This document shows positions 1 through 6,336 of a stretch of DNA of 9,980 nt, piece after piece. This DNA is from Rhodoferax sp. (lineage in GTDB: Bacteria; Pseudomonadota; Gammaproteobacteria; Burkholderiales; Burkholderiaceae_C): NCBI GenBank assembly GCA_030683195.1, contig JAUXQA010000238.1:1-9980 (forward strand). The letters run 5' to 3'. Made by a program: the position numbers and the translations under genes. The notes below the pieces were generated by a model. It was not told where the DNA came from, ran no database searches, and saw nothing but the letters and a program-made list of their open reading frames with translations. Each line of letters opens with the position of its first letter. Position 1 is the first letter of the stretch.

Positions 1-98
1 TTGGGGGGCGCTATTGGTGGCGGCGGGCTGGCACAGCCGGCGAGCAGGGCGGCCAGCGTCAGGGCTGTGGCCAGGTGCGGATATGTGGCGTGTTTCAT
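1..98 (-). CDS. Putative outer-membrane lipoprotein, N-terminal fragment (cut by window edge)
   Basis: Only the first 32 codons are inside the window. The ATG at 98-96 opens a classic lipoprotein signal peptide: a short N-terminus with Lys2, a hydrophobic stretch at about residues 9-20, and the lipobox LLAGC with the lipidated cysteine at residue 22. Ala23-Ser24 follow, so there is no Asp at +2, and known Lol sorting rules would send the protein to the outer membrane. A Pro/Ala-rich linker (residues 25-32) then runs off the edge. The ATG overlaps the stop of the upstream FecR-domain gene (ATGA, 4 bp shared), and a strong Shine-Dalgarno sequence lies just before it, so the two genes are probably translationally coupled. 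The mature domain cannot be seen and no function is assigned. The export call is good; everything after Cys22 is unknown. Confidence 0.8.
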   Translation of the reverse strand, partial: MKHATYPHLATALTLAALLAGCASPPPPIAPP

Positions 99-598
99 TG
101 GGCCTCCTCCACACGGGCGACAAACTGGGTGCCGCGCACGCCAATGATGCCAGCTGGGGTCTTGACCGTCACGGCGTCAGGCCGGAGCTTGGCAATCACG
201 CCCGAGACATAATTCAGACTGCCCCGGCTCAAGCGGGTGCCCAAAAGCAATTGCCCCTGGGCGGGCGCGTACACAAACTCATCTACCGTCAACTCGGTGT
301 CTGGCCCAAAAGACATGAGTGTGTTGTCTTTGAATGCGATACCCATGGCGGCGCCCTTGGCGGTTTTGAGCTGGCTGCCCAGCAACACCGGGGTGCCAGG
401 TTGCGCGGCCACGCTTTGGCCAGAGGTGTTGACCCAGGCTTGGCCGGTCACGGTTTTGACGAAGCCCACGGGCTCAGTCTTGGCCTGGACGGGGGATGGC
501 GTAGCGGCTTGTGCTGAGGCTTGTGTATGCGCCATCAAGGGCACGGCCAAGCAGGCGCAGGCCGTGAGCGTTCGCCAGAAAGGGTTTGTTGGGTTCAC
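95..598 (-). CDS. Exported FecR-domain protein
   Basis: This is a 167-aa protein with an N-terminal signal peptide (Arg9, hydrophobic core about residues 10-23, probable cleavage after ASA at 27-29) followed by one FecR domain over about residues 40-160. Family hallmarks are visible: a GSQLKTAKGA step, a short KDNTLMSFGPDTEL segment, a charged strand TVDEFVYAP, then LSRGSLNYVSG and the very typical TPAGIIGVRGTQF near the C-terminus. I chose the GTG at 598 because AAAGGA lies 6 nt upstream and the signal peptide then starts normally. An in-frame ATG at 658 would add 20 polar residues in front of it. In characterised iron systems FecR is a membrane-anchored anti-sigma regulator. Here there is no anti-sigma N-terminus, no transmembrane anchor after the signal peptide, and no FecI or TonB receptor in view, so this is the periplasmic FecR-domain-only type of unknown ligand. 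It is probably an operon with the downstream lipoprotein. Confidence 0.85.
   Translation of the reverse strand: MNPTNPFWRTLTACACLAVPLMAHTQASAQAATPSPVQAKTEPVGFVKTVTGQAWVNTSGQSVAAQPGTPVLLGSQLKTAKGAAMGIAFKDNTLMSFGPDTELTVDEFVYAPAQGQLLLGTRLSRGSLNYVSGVIAKLRPDAVTVKTPAGIIGVRGTQFVARVEEAQ
103..110 (-). promoter_or_regulatory. Ribosome binding site of the lipoprotein gene
   Basis: The minus strand reads GGAGGAGG, 4 nt before the ATG at 98 (8 nt if the distal GGAG is used). It lies inside the 3' end of the FecR-domain gene. It supports both the chosen lipoprotein start and reinitiation from the upstream gene. Confidence 0.75.
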
Positions 599-604
599 GC
601 AGAG

Positions 605-610
605 TCCTTT
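605..610 (-). promoter_or_regulatory. Ribosome binding site that decides the FecR-domain gene start
   Basis: The minus strand reads AAAGGA with a 6-nt spacer before the GTG at 598. The alternative in-frame ATG at 658 has no comparable purine-rich site, so this element favours the shorter, GTG-started protein with a normal signal peptide. Confidence 0.6.
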
Positions 611-684
611 GAAAAGCGCATTCTCTCCTATCTGGCGCCAGGGGAGTTGGCTTGTCACCCCGGATCTGGCCAGCTGAAGCAGGG

Positions 685-738
685 TTCAATTGCTATTGAA
701 TCTAGAGGGTAAAACCAGTGAACACGCCGGCTAGAGGC
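685..738 (-). repeat. Candidate interspersed intergenic repeat with small inverted repeat
   Basis: This element lies in the 185-bp gap between the Hsp70/DUF3731 gene and the FecR-domain gene. It contains a perfect 6-bp inverted repeat with a 4-nt loop (TTCAAT at 685-690, ATTGAA at 695-700) and two direct copies of CTAGAGG (702-708 and 731-737). On the minus strand it reads GCCTCTAGC, about 20 nt, then CTCTAGATTCAATAGCAA. From memory, similar blocks (GCCTCTAGC followed by a TATnAATTnAATAGCA-type end) recur between genes in Comamonadaceae genomes. The inverted and direct repeats are seen directly; membership of a genome-wide family is inference. The rest of the gap (599-684 and 739-783) holds a perfect 10-bp palindrome CTGGCGCCAG at 632-641, but no convincing sigma-70 promoter and no hairpin-plus-T-tract terminator. 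Confidence 0.4.
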
Positions 739-783
739 GCATTTGACATTATTTTGCCGAACCCAGGCCGTGGGGCGCTGCTG

Positions 784-3735
784 TTACCCAATCAGCTTCA
801 GGCCAGGGGGCAGGGATTCGCCCAGCATGCGGCGTTCGGTGGCCTCGTCCAGTTCAACCCGGTGGCTCACCATCTCAAGCCAAACCTTGGGTGCCCGAAT
901 CACGCTGAGTTGGGACGCCAGGCGCGTGCGTAGCGCAGGGTCGATGTCACGCGCGCGGTCGTCGGTGACGCGGGCCAGGTGGGTCGCAGCAAAGGCGGCA
1001 GCCTCAAACTTTTTCCAGTCCAGCGCCAGCAGGGCATGCAGCCAGGTGGTGGCCACCTCGATGGGGACCGCGTCATGCGGGCTGCCATAAAAAGGCTGGC
1101 GCGCGCCAATGCGTCCCAGGGCCCAGAGGTGCAGGGCGTCGCTGCCAGGGCTCAGCCCTGCATGCGGCTTGGCCAGGGACTTGTGCAGGCGCTTGAGCAA
1201 CCAGTCGCCAATCTCGGCTTTATAGGCCGACGGAATGCGCTCCAGTGCTGCGCCCAGGCGCAGCATGTCGTCGTCGCTGCCTTTGACGGGTGGCGCAGTG
1301 TCTGGCGTTTCGCCCTGCTCATTGCGCTGCAGGTTGTAGGCAAAGGCTTCCAAGAGCGTCAATTGCTCCGGTGCGGCCAAACCGCCGGCCACACGGCGCC
1401 ACAGCGTCCACCATTCGGCGCCCACTTGTTTGTCATTGGCGAATTGCACGCCCGCTGGGTATTGGGTCCAGAGTTGTTGCACGCGCCAGCTGTCCAGCGC
1501 GTCGCCCAAACCCGGGCGCAGGCAGTAGCCGGCCAGGTTGAGCCACACGCGCTCATGCTCCACCGAGCGGCGCCGGGCGCGCTGGCGGGCCCACAGGGCG
1601 TCAAACAACTGGCGCAATTCGGGTGTGGCCCAGCGCTCGCGCTCGCCCAGGCTGTGTTCGAGTTGGGCGCGCAGTTGCTTCACTTCCTTGGCCACCACGG
1701 GCTTGGTGCCAGGGCCAAAAATACGGTCAATATCGCGAATGGCTTGCGCCAGCCGCCCGGCGGGCAAGGTGCTTGCCGGGCTGGGGGTGTCGGCTGCGTC
1801 AGGCGCATCGGCATGGCGCAAGTCAAACTCCAGCCGCCAGCGCTGATGGGCATTCGCCACGCTCACGCAGTGCATCTCCAGCGTGCCGACTTCGGTGAGC
1901 GAGGTCAGCAGCTGCACCGGGATGTCCTGGCGGCCTCCAGCAGGTGCCACGCCTGCAGGCTGTAGGTCGCCATCTCCCTGGGCTGCTTGCAGCACCATGT
2001 TGACCGGTGGCAAACGGACAAAACGCCCACCAATCAGGTCCACCAGATCGCCCGCCTGAGGCGGTGCCTTTTCGGTCTGGCTGGCGGTGGCTGTGACCAG
2101 GTGAAAACGCACCGGCTGCCCCAGGCGCAGGGCAAACGTGCGTTCACTCAAGCGCACCTCCTGCCCCGGCTCACTGCCCCGGGGCAGCAGGCACACGCCA
2201 CGTGGAGTGCGGCCGGCGCCCTTGGCGTCTTCCAGCACCAAAAAGTAGCTGCGCGCCGAGCCGCCGCCAATTTTGGGCGCCAGGCCTTGCTGGGCCAGCA
2301 CATAGGCCACGGCGCCACGCGCCACGGCCACATCGGGGTTGTCGTTGTGCAGCAGGTGCAGGGGCGCACCGCGCCACCCGTTCAGGGTGTCCTGCAGGCG
2401 CTGCACCAGCACGTTGGCGCGGAACACGCCGCCGTTGAGGAGCAGGGTGTCGGGCATGGCCTGGTTGTGCTGGCGCAAAAAGTCTGCCAGGTGGCGGGTG
2501 ATGGCGGCGTCCCGGGCGTAAGGCAGGCCAAATTCGACCAGACCGCCGCGGGTCTGCGCCGCCTGCGCACTGGCCGCCACTTGGGGAAAAAAACCGTCCA
2601 CGATCAGCTGCGCCACGTCCTCGCGCGTGAGCATGACCGAGCGGCTGCCCCCGATCAGGCGCGTGCCGCTCCCCACCAGCGTGACTTGCACTTGCGCCGG
2701 AGCATCGGCAGCCAGCAGTTGTTCTTTGGCCTGGCGGCAGCGTTCCACGAGTTGAGCCAACTGGCTGGCCGACAAGCGGGCGGGTGGTGCTGTAGGTGAA
2801 GCCGGTGTTGCAGGTGTGCTGGATGCAGCGGGCGCGCTGTTCAGGCGCGATTCGGCCAGATGCGCCAGCGCCAGGTCCATGTTGTCGCCGCCCAGCATCA
2901 GGTGCTTGCCCACGCCGGTGCGGGTGAGGTGAGGCTCGGGCCCCTGCCACGCCACGTCGATCAGGCTCAGGTCAGTGGTGCCGCCGCCCACGTCGCACAC
3001 CAGCACCCGCTTCGTTTGGGCCAGTGCGGCTTTCAACGTGCTGCGGTGGCGCCAGAGCCAGTCATAAAACACGGCTTGGGGCTCTTCCAGCAGGCGCAAT
3101 TGCGCCAGCCCGGCTTGGCGCGCCGCGCTCAGGGTCAACGCCCTGGCCGCTTCGTCAAACGAGGCTGGTACGGTCAACACCAGGTCCTGCTGGTCCAGCG
3201 GGGCTTGGGGGTGGCGGGCGTTCCAGGCGTCGCGCACATGGCGCAGGTAACTGGCGCTGGCCTCTACGGGGGAGACCTTGGGCACTTCGGCAGGCGCGCC
3301 CCAGGGCAGGATGGGCGCGAGCCGGTCCACGGCAGGGTGCGAGAGCCAGCTCTTGGCGCTGGTCACCAACCGGCCCGGCACTTGCGCGCCCAAGTGCCGC
3401 GCCCACTGTCCGATGACTACCGGTGCGGTGTCACTGGTTTCGCCCGCTTCGTCGGGCTCGGTGACCCTGCCGGCTTCGGGGGTTCCGGTTGTTGTTGCAG
3501 ACCAGGGCAGTTGCAATGCCGCGCTGTTGAATTCATCGGTGCTGGCGTGGTAGCGCACCGAGGGCAGCAGGGGGCGCGCCGCCACCTGTCCGGCGGCCAC
3601 CAGTTGCTCAATTTGCAGCACCTCAATGCCGGGCTGTGCAGCGGTTTTGCCCCGCGCCTTGGCTGGAGCCAGCCGGGCGTAGGCCACCACGGTGTGCGTG
3701 GTGCCCAGGTCGATGCCTACGATGTACTGGCGCAT
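784..3735 (-). CDS. Hsp70-family protein with C-terminal DUF3731-type region
   Basis: This 983-aa protein is far longer than DnaK (about 640 aa). The N-terminal actin-fold ATPase carries the Hsp70 motifs: GIDLGTTHT (7-15, phosphate 1), SAKSWL with Lys128 (likely counterpart of DnaK Lys70), LLEEPQA with Glu218 (likely counterpart of Glu171), DVGGGTTD (248-255, phosphate 2) and LLNGGVF (NGG 434-436, adenosine loop). An Ala/Pro/Thr-rich stretch, residues 300-319, sits inside the ATPase domain. A beta-rich part resembling the substrate-binding beta domain ends near RWRLEFDLR at about residue 640. Instead of a helical lid there is a region of about 320 residues, rich in Trp, Arg and Leu and probably helical, matching what is annotated as DUF3731. 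It is the last gene of the DUF2760-Hsp70-Hsp70 operon, 19 bp after the 615-aa paralogue and without a clear Shine-Dalgarno sequence, so it probably depends on coupling. ATP-dependent chaperone or client-remodelling activity is inferred; the client is unknown. Confidence 0.9.
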   Translation of the reverse strand: MRQYIVGIDLGTTHTVVAYARLAPAKARGKTAAQPGIEVLQIEQLVAAGQVAARPLLPSVRYHASTDEFNSAALQLPWSATTTGTPEAGRVTEPDEAGETSDTAPVVIGQWARHLGAQVPGRLVTSAKSWLSHPAVDRLAPILPWGAPAEVPKVSPVEASASYLRHVRDAWNARHPQAPLDQQDLVLTVPASFDEAARALTLSAARQAGLAQLRLLEEPQAVFYDWLWRHRSTLKAALAQTKRVLVCDVGGGTTDLSLIDVAWQGPEPHLTRTGVGKHLMLGGDNMDLALAHLAESRLNSAPAASSTPATPASPTAPPARLSASQLAQLVERCRQAKEQLLAADAPAQVQVTLVGSGTRLIGGSRSVMLTREDVAQLIVDGFFPQVAASAQAAQTRGGLVEFGLPYARDAAITRHLADFLRQHNQAMPDTLLLNGGVFRANVLVQRLQDTLNGWRGAPLHLLHNDNPDVAVARGAVAYVLAQQGLAPKIGGGSARSYFLVLEDAKGAGRTPRGVCLLPRGSEPGQEVRLSERTFALRLGQPVRFHLVTATASQTEKAPPQAGDLVDLIGGRFVRLPPVNMVLQAAQGDGDLQPAGVAPAGGRQDIPVQLLTSLTEVGTLEMHCVSVANAHQRWRLEFDLRHADAPDAADTPSPASTLPAGRLAQAIRDIDRIFGPGTKPVVAKEVKQLRAQLEHSLGERERWATPELRQLFDALWARQRARRRSVEHERVWLNLAGYCLRPGLGDALDSWRVQQLWTQYPAGVQFANDKQVGAEWWTLWRRVAGGLAAPEQLTLLEAFAYNLQRNEQGETPDTAPPVKGSDDDMLRLGAALERIPSAYKAEIGDWLLKRLHKSLAKPHAGLSPGSDALHLWALGRIGARQPFYGSPHDAVPIEVATTWLHALLALDWKKFEAAAFAATHLARVTDDRARDIDPALRTRLASQLSVIRAPKVWLEMVSHRVELDEATERRMLGESLPPGLKLIG

Positions 3736-3754
3736 CAGGCTTTGTGCTGTGTGT

Positions 3755-5602
3755 TCAAGCCTGGCTGCGTACGTCGAATTCGACCTTCCAGCGCTCTGTG
3801 CCCTGGGCGGCCATGGCGGTCAGTTCCAGCGTGCCGGTGTCGGTGGCCAAGGCGCGCAGGGTCACCTGCACCACCTCACCCACCTGGCGTCCCTCGGTGG
3901 GCAGCGTGGCCTGAATGTCGCCCAGCGCTTGCAGTTCGTCGGGTTGCCAGAAGTCAAGCAGGGTGCCCAGTGTGTCCTGGCGGCGCACAGACGAGCCGTA
4001 AAAGCGCAGCACCACGGGTTCACCCACCACCAGGCCAAATTCCCGCGTTTGCAGGTTGGCCTCGGTGCCTTCTTCCATGCCAAAGGGCGCCACGCACAGG
4101 GCTTGCATGGGCGGCTCCAGGCCCGGAATGGCCGGCATCGAGGACTCGATGCCCACGTAATACGCTCGCGCCGTGCCGCCACGGATGCGCACACCCTGGC
4201 CCCGGCGCACGTAGCCGTAATAGGCCGCACCGCGCGCCACGGCCAGGTCCATGTCGGCCCCGGCCAGCATGCGCGCCGGAGCAGCAGCTTCACCCACCAG
4301 CCACTGGTTGAGCGTGCCCAGGGTGCGCTCGATCAGCACGTCGGACTTGAACACGCCACCGTTGAACAACACGGCAGTGGGGTGCAAAAAGCTGGCGTTC
4401 TCGCTTGCAGCGTTGGCGTTGGCAAAGCCCGGCAGCTCGGCAGTGGCGCCGGCCTGACGGCCCAGCAGGGCGGCCAGATGTCGGGTAACGCCCGCGTCTT
4501 GCGCATAGGGCAGGCCGAGTTGGGTCAGGCCGCTGCGGGTGCGGCTGGCTGGGCGGGCGCTGGCGTCCACTTGGGGGAAAAAGCCCTCCAGGATGGTGGC
4601 GCGTACCTCGGCCTGGGTGAGTTCGGTGCGAATGGCGCCGCCAATCAGTTTGGAGCCGCGGCTGGGAACCACGATCGGTTGGGTCGCCAGGGTGGCGTCG
4701 CTCAGCAGGGCTTCCTTGGCCACGCGGCAGCCATAGGTGAGGGCGCGCATTTGCCAGGGGTCCAGTGTTTTTCCCTCAGCGGCCAGTTTGCGGGCGACGA
4801 TATGCGCCAGGGTCAGGTCCATGTTGTCGCCGCCCAGCAGGATGTGGTCCCCCACGGCCACGCGGTGCAACTCCAGTTGGCCTTCTCGCTCCAGCACGGC
4901 AATCAGCGAGAAGTCGCTGGTGCCCCCGCCCACGTCCACCACCAGAATGATGTCGCCGGGTTTAACCTCTTTGCGCCAGCGGCCGGTGCTGCCCTGAATC
5001 CAGTTGTAGAGCGCGGCCTGCGGTTCTTCCAGCAAGGTGAGTTGCTGGTAGCCAGCAGCACGGGCCGCCTCGGCGGTGAGTTCGCGTGCAGCGGGGTCAA
5101 ACGAGGCAGGAATGGTGACGGTCACATCCTGCTGCTCAAACGGCGCCTCGGGGTGGGCCTGGTCCCAGGCCTGGCGCAGGTGGCGCAGGTAACGGGTGGA
5201 GGCTTCCAGCGGGGACACGCGGGCGACTTCGGGCGGGGCATCAAAGGGCAGAATGGCCGCGCGCCGGTCTACCCCCGGATGGCACAGCCAGCTCTTGGCA
5301 CTGGACACCAGGCGAATGGGCGTCAGTGCTCCACGTGCGCGGGCAAATTCGCCCACCACAAAGTCTTGGGTGCCAGTCCAGGGCAGGGTCAGGTCACCCG
5401 CGGCGAGTTCGTCGGCATGGGGCAGGTACAAGAAGGAAGGCAGCAAGGCCAGGTTTTCAACGCTGCCGGGGGCCGTGAGTTGGGGGATGTCCAGCACGCC
5501 GTAGCGGGTATTTTCGCCATCGCTCTCGGTCAGGTCGACATAGGCCAGTGCGCAGTGGGTGGTGCCCAGGTCAATGCCGATGGCATAACGCGGGGTGCTC
5601 AC
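3755..5602 (-). CDS. Short Hsp70-family (DnaK-like) protein without lid
   Basis: This is a 615-aa cytosolic actin-fold ATPase. Visible motifs are GIDLGTTHCAL (9-19, phosphate 1), SAKSWL with Lys103 (likely DnaK Lys70 counterpart), LLEEPQAALY with Glu193 (likely Glu171 counterpart), DVGGGTSD (223-230, phosphate 2) and VLFNGGVF (NGG 414-416, adenosine loop). After the ATPase comes a beta-rich region that ends at RWKVEFDVRSQA, the C-terminus, so the alpha-helical lid and the EEVD-like tail of DnaK are missing. The start is GTG at 5602, supported by a good Shine-Dalgarno sequence (GAGGTGGAG) and a GTGA overlap of 4 bp with the upstream DUF2760 gene. It is clearly paralogous to the downstream 983-aa protein: the ATPase motifs occur in the same order with nearly the same wording. 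It is not dnaK itself, as no grpE or dnaJ is adjacent and the length and ending differ. Its substrate is unknown. Confidence 0.92.
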   Translation of the reverse strand: MSTPRYAIGIDLGTTHCALAYVDLTESDGENTRYGVLDIPQLTAPGSVENLALLPSFLYLPHADELAAGDLTLPWTGTQDFVVGEFARARGALTPIRLVSSAKSWLCHPGVDRRAAILPFDAPPEVARVSPLEASTRYLRHLRQAWDQAHPEAPFEQQDVTVTIPASFDPAARELTAEAARAAGYQQLTLLEEPQAALYNWIQGSTGRWRKEVKPGDIILVVDVGGGTSDFSLIAVLEREGQLELHRVAVGDHILLGGDNMDLTLAHIVARKLAAEGKTLDPWQMRALTYGCRVAKEALLSDATLATQPIVVPSRGSKLIGGAIRTELTQAEVRATILEGFFPQVDASARPASRTRSGLTQLGLPYAQDAGVTRHLAALLGRQAGATAELPGFANANAASENASFLHPTAVLFNGGVFKSDVLIERTLGTLNQWLVGEAAAPARMLAGADMDLAVARGAAYYGYVRRGQGVRIRGGTARAYYVGIESSMPAIPGLEPPMQALCVAPFGMEEGTEANLQTREFGLVVGEPVVLRFYGSSVRRQDTLGTLLDFWQPDELQALGDIQATLPTEGRQVGEVVQVTLRALATDTGTLELTAMAAQGTERWKVEFDVRSQA

Positions 5603-6171
5603 AGCTCCACCTCGGCTTGGGCCAGCACGGTCGCGTCATGCCCCAGGGCGAGCTGGGGCAGGCGCGTCTCGGTGACTCGCCAGCCCCGGTGGCACAGCGT
5701 GCCGCTGAAGGGCGCCTGGCCAACCACATTGCCGGTGAGGCGTACAGCACGGGCGTCAAAGCCCGCGGGGAGGCTGAGGCGGCTTCCCTCGGCCTCGGGG
5801 CGCACGGGCGTCAGGGTGAAGTGTTCGCGCAGCACCTTGGCGCAGCCTTCATGCATGACGCGGGCCACGCCGCCAATGTCGGCGTCCGAGTATTGGCTCA
5901 GGTCTTCCTGGGTGAAGTCAATCAGGCGGGCATCGCGTTGCAGCAGGGCCAGCAATTGCAGGGCGGCGTCCGGCGTGGTTTCTTTCATCACGGGGGCTGG
6001 TGCAGCGGGTGCGGGCGCTGCAGGAGCGGCCGCAGTGGCGGCCTGTGGCCCGCGCAGGGCGATCACCCGGGCGGCAAAGGCAGGGTTGCCCAGCACCTGA
6101 AAAAACGCACCAAAGGCGACGGGCAGTCGCTGCAGAAATGAGGGCTGTGCCCCAGGTTTGAGATCAGTCAT
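5599..6171 (-). CDS. DUF2760 domain protein, first gene of the chaperone operon
   Basis: This is a 190-aa protein. An N-terminal segment (residues 11-40) with an amphipathic, Phe-rich stretch is followed by an Ala/Pro linker (about 44-61) and the conserved core from about 66 to the end. The core has the motif RLIDFTQEDLSQYSDADIGG (82-101), then ARVMHEGC (103-110), then a beta-rich C-terminal half. These motifs are those I associate with DUF2760, a family found beside Hsp70-like genes. I chose the ATG at 6171 because AGGAAA lies 6 nt upstream; an in-frame ATG at 6207 would add 12 residues with no good ribosome binding site. There is no signal peptide, so it is cytosolic, possibly membrane-associated through the N-terminal hydrophobic patch. 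The 4-bp overlap with the Hsp70 gene suggests stoichiometric co-production, and a cochaperone or adaptor role is the natural guess but unproven. Confidence 0.85.
   Translation of the reverse strand: MTDLKPGAQPSFLQRLPVAFGAFFQVLGNPAFAARVIALRGPQAATAAAPAAPAPAAPAPVMKETTPDAALQLLALLQRDARLIDFTQEDLSQYSDADIGGVARVMHEGCAKVLREHFTLTPVRPEAEGSRLSLPAGFDARAVRLTGNVVGQAPFSGTLCHRGWRVTETRLPQLALGHDATVLAQAEVEL
5605..5613 (-). promoter_or_regulatory. Ribosome binding site of the 615-aa Hsp70-family gene
   Basis: The minus strand reads GAGGTGGAG just before the GTG at 5602, inside the last codons of the DUF2760 gene. It supports the non-ATG start and translational coupling through the GTGA overlap. Confidence 0.65.
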
Positions 6172-6177
6172 AAGAGG

Positions 6178-6183
6178 TTTCCT
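6178..6183 (-). promoter_or_regulatory. Ribosome binding site deciding the DUF2760 gene start
   Basis: The minus strand reads AGGAAA with a 6-nt spacer to the ATG at 6171. This favours the 190-aa product over the 202-aa one starting at 6207. Confidence 0.6.
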
Positions 6184-6190
6184 GAAGATT

Positions 6191-6214
6191 GGCGCGCGCC
6201 TGTTCATGGACAGG
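6191..6214. promoter_or_regulatory. Adjacent palindromes in the chaperone operon leader (candidate operator or hairpin)
   Basis: Two palindromes touch each other 20-43 bp upstream of the DUF2760 start. GGCGCGCGCC at 6191-6200 is a perfect 10-bp palindrome. CCTGTTCATGGACAGG at 6199-6214 has arms CCTGT/ACAGG and a CATG core, with a single mismatched pair. The second could be an operator for a dimeric regulator or a leader hairpin near the ribosome binding site. GC-rich DNA produces such words by chance, so the call is tentative. Confidence 0.3.
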
Positions 6215-6265
6215 GGCGGCCGCAGAGCGGTTGGGTTGTAGTGCTGATTTTAGGGATTAAGGGTT

Positions 6266-6294
6266 TTTACCCATTTTCTCTGTCGTACCATAAC
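6266..6294 (+). promoter_or_regulatory. Weak candidate sigma-70 promoter for the sensor kinase
   Basis: TTTACC (6266-6271) and CATAAC (6289-6294) each match the -35 and -10 consensus at 4 of 6 positions and are separated by 17 bp. Transcription would start near 6301, leaving a leader of about 36 nt before the ATG at 6337. The -35 overlaps a small inverted repeat GGGTTTTTACCC (6261-6272). I find no comparably placed promoter for the divergent chaperone operon, and no sigma-32 consensus. Confidence 0.25.
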
Positions 6295-6336
6295 GTCCGA
6301 AATGAGGGGAGTAGACCTGAAAATTTGACCTGTCCA

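Noticed and set aside
599..658. Longer FecR-domain gene starting at the ATG at 658
   Set aside because: It would place 20 polar residues before a normal signal peptide and has no good ribosome binding site. The GTG at 598 has AAAGGA at 6 nt.
739..783. Rho-independent terminator after the 983-aa Hsp70-like gene
   Set aside because: No GC-rich stem followed by a T tract was found on the minus strand. The nearby inverted repeat at 685-700 has a weak A/T stem and no T tract.
979..1965. 328-codon plus-strand open frame opposite the DUF3731-type region
   Set aside because: It is a shadow of the codon bias of the real minus-strand gene, with no motif.
2860..4311. 483-codon plus-strand open frame spanning the junction of the two Hsp70-like genes
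   Set aside because: It is antisense to motif-bearing genes, its composition is low-complexity Arg/Pro/Gly-rich, and no ribosome binding site or domain was seen.
784..5602. Classic dnaK operon
   Set aside because: Both Hsp70-like proteins lack the DnaK lid and C-terminal tail, one is 983 aa long, and neither dnaJ nor grpE is adjacent. The paralogous DUF2760-linked family fits better.
3692..6100. 802-codon open frame on the plus strand opposite the 615-aa Hsp70 and DUF2760 genes
   Set aside because: It is fully antisense to two genes with clear family motifs. Its translation is a Gly/Gln/His/Ala-rich string with no recognisable domain, typical of the opposite strand of GC-rich coding sequence.
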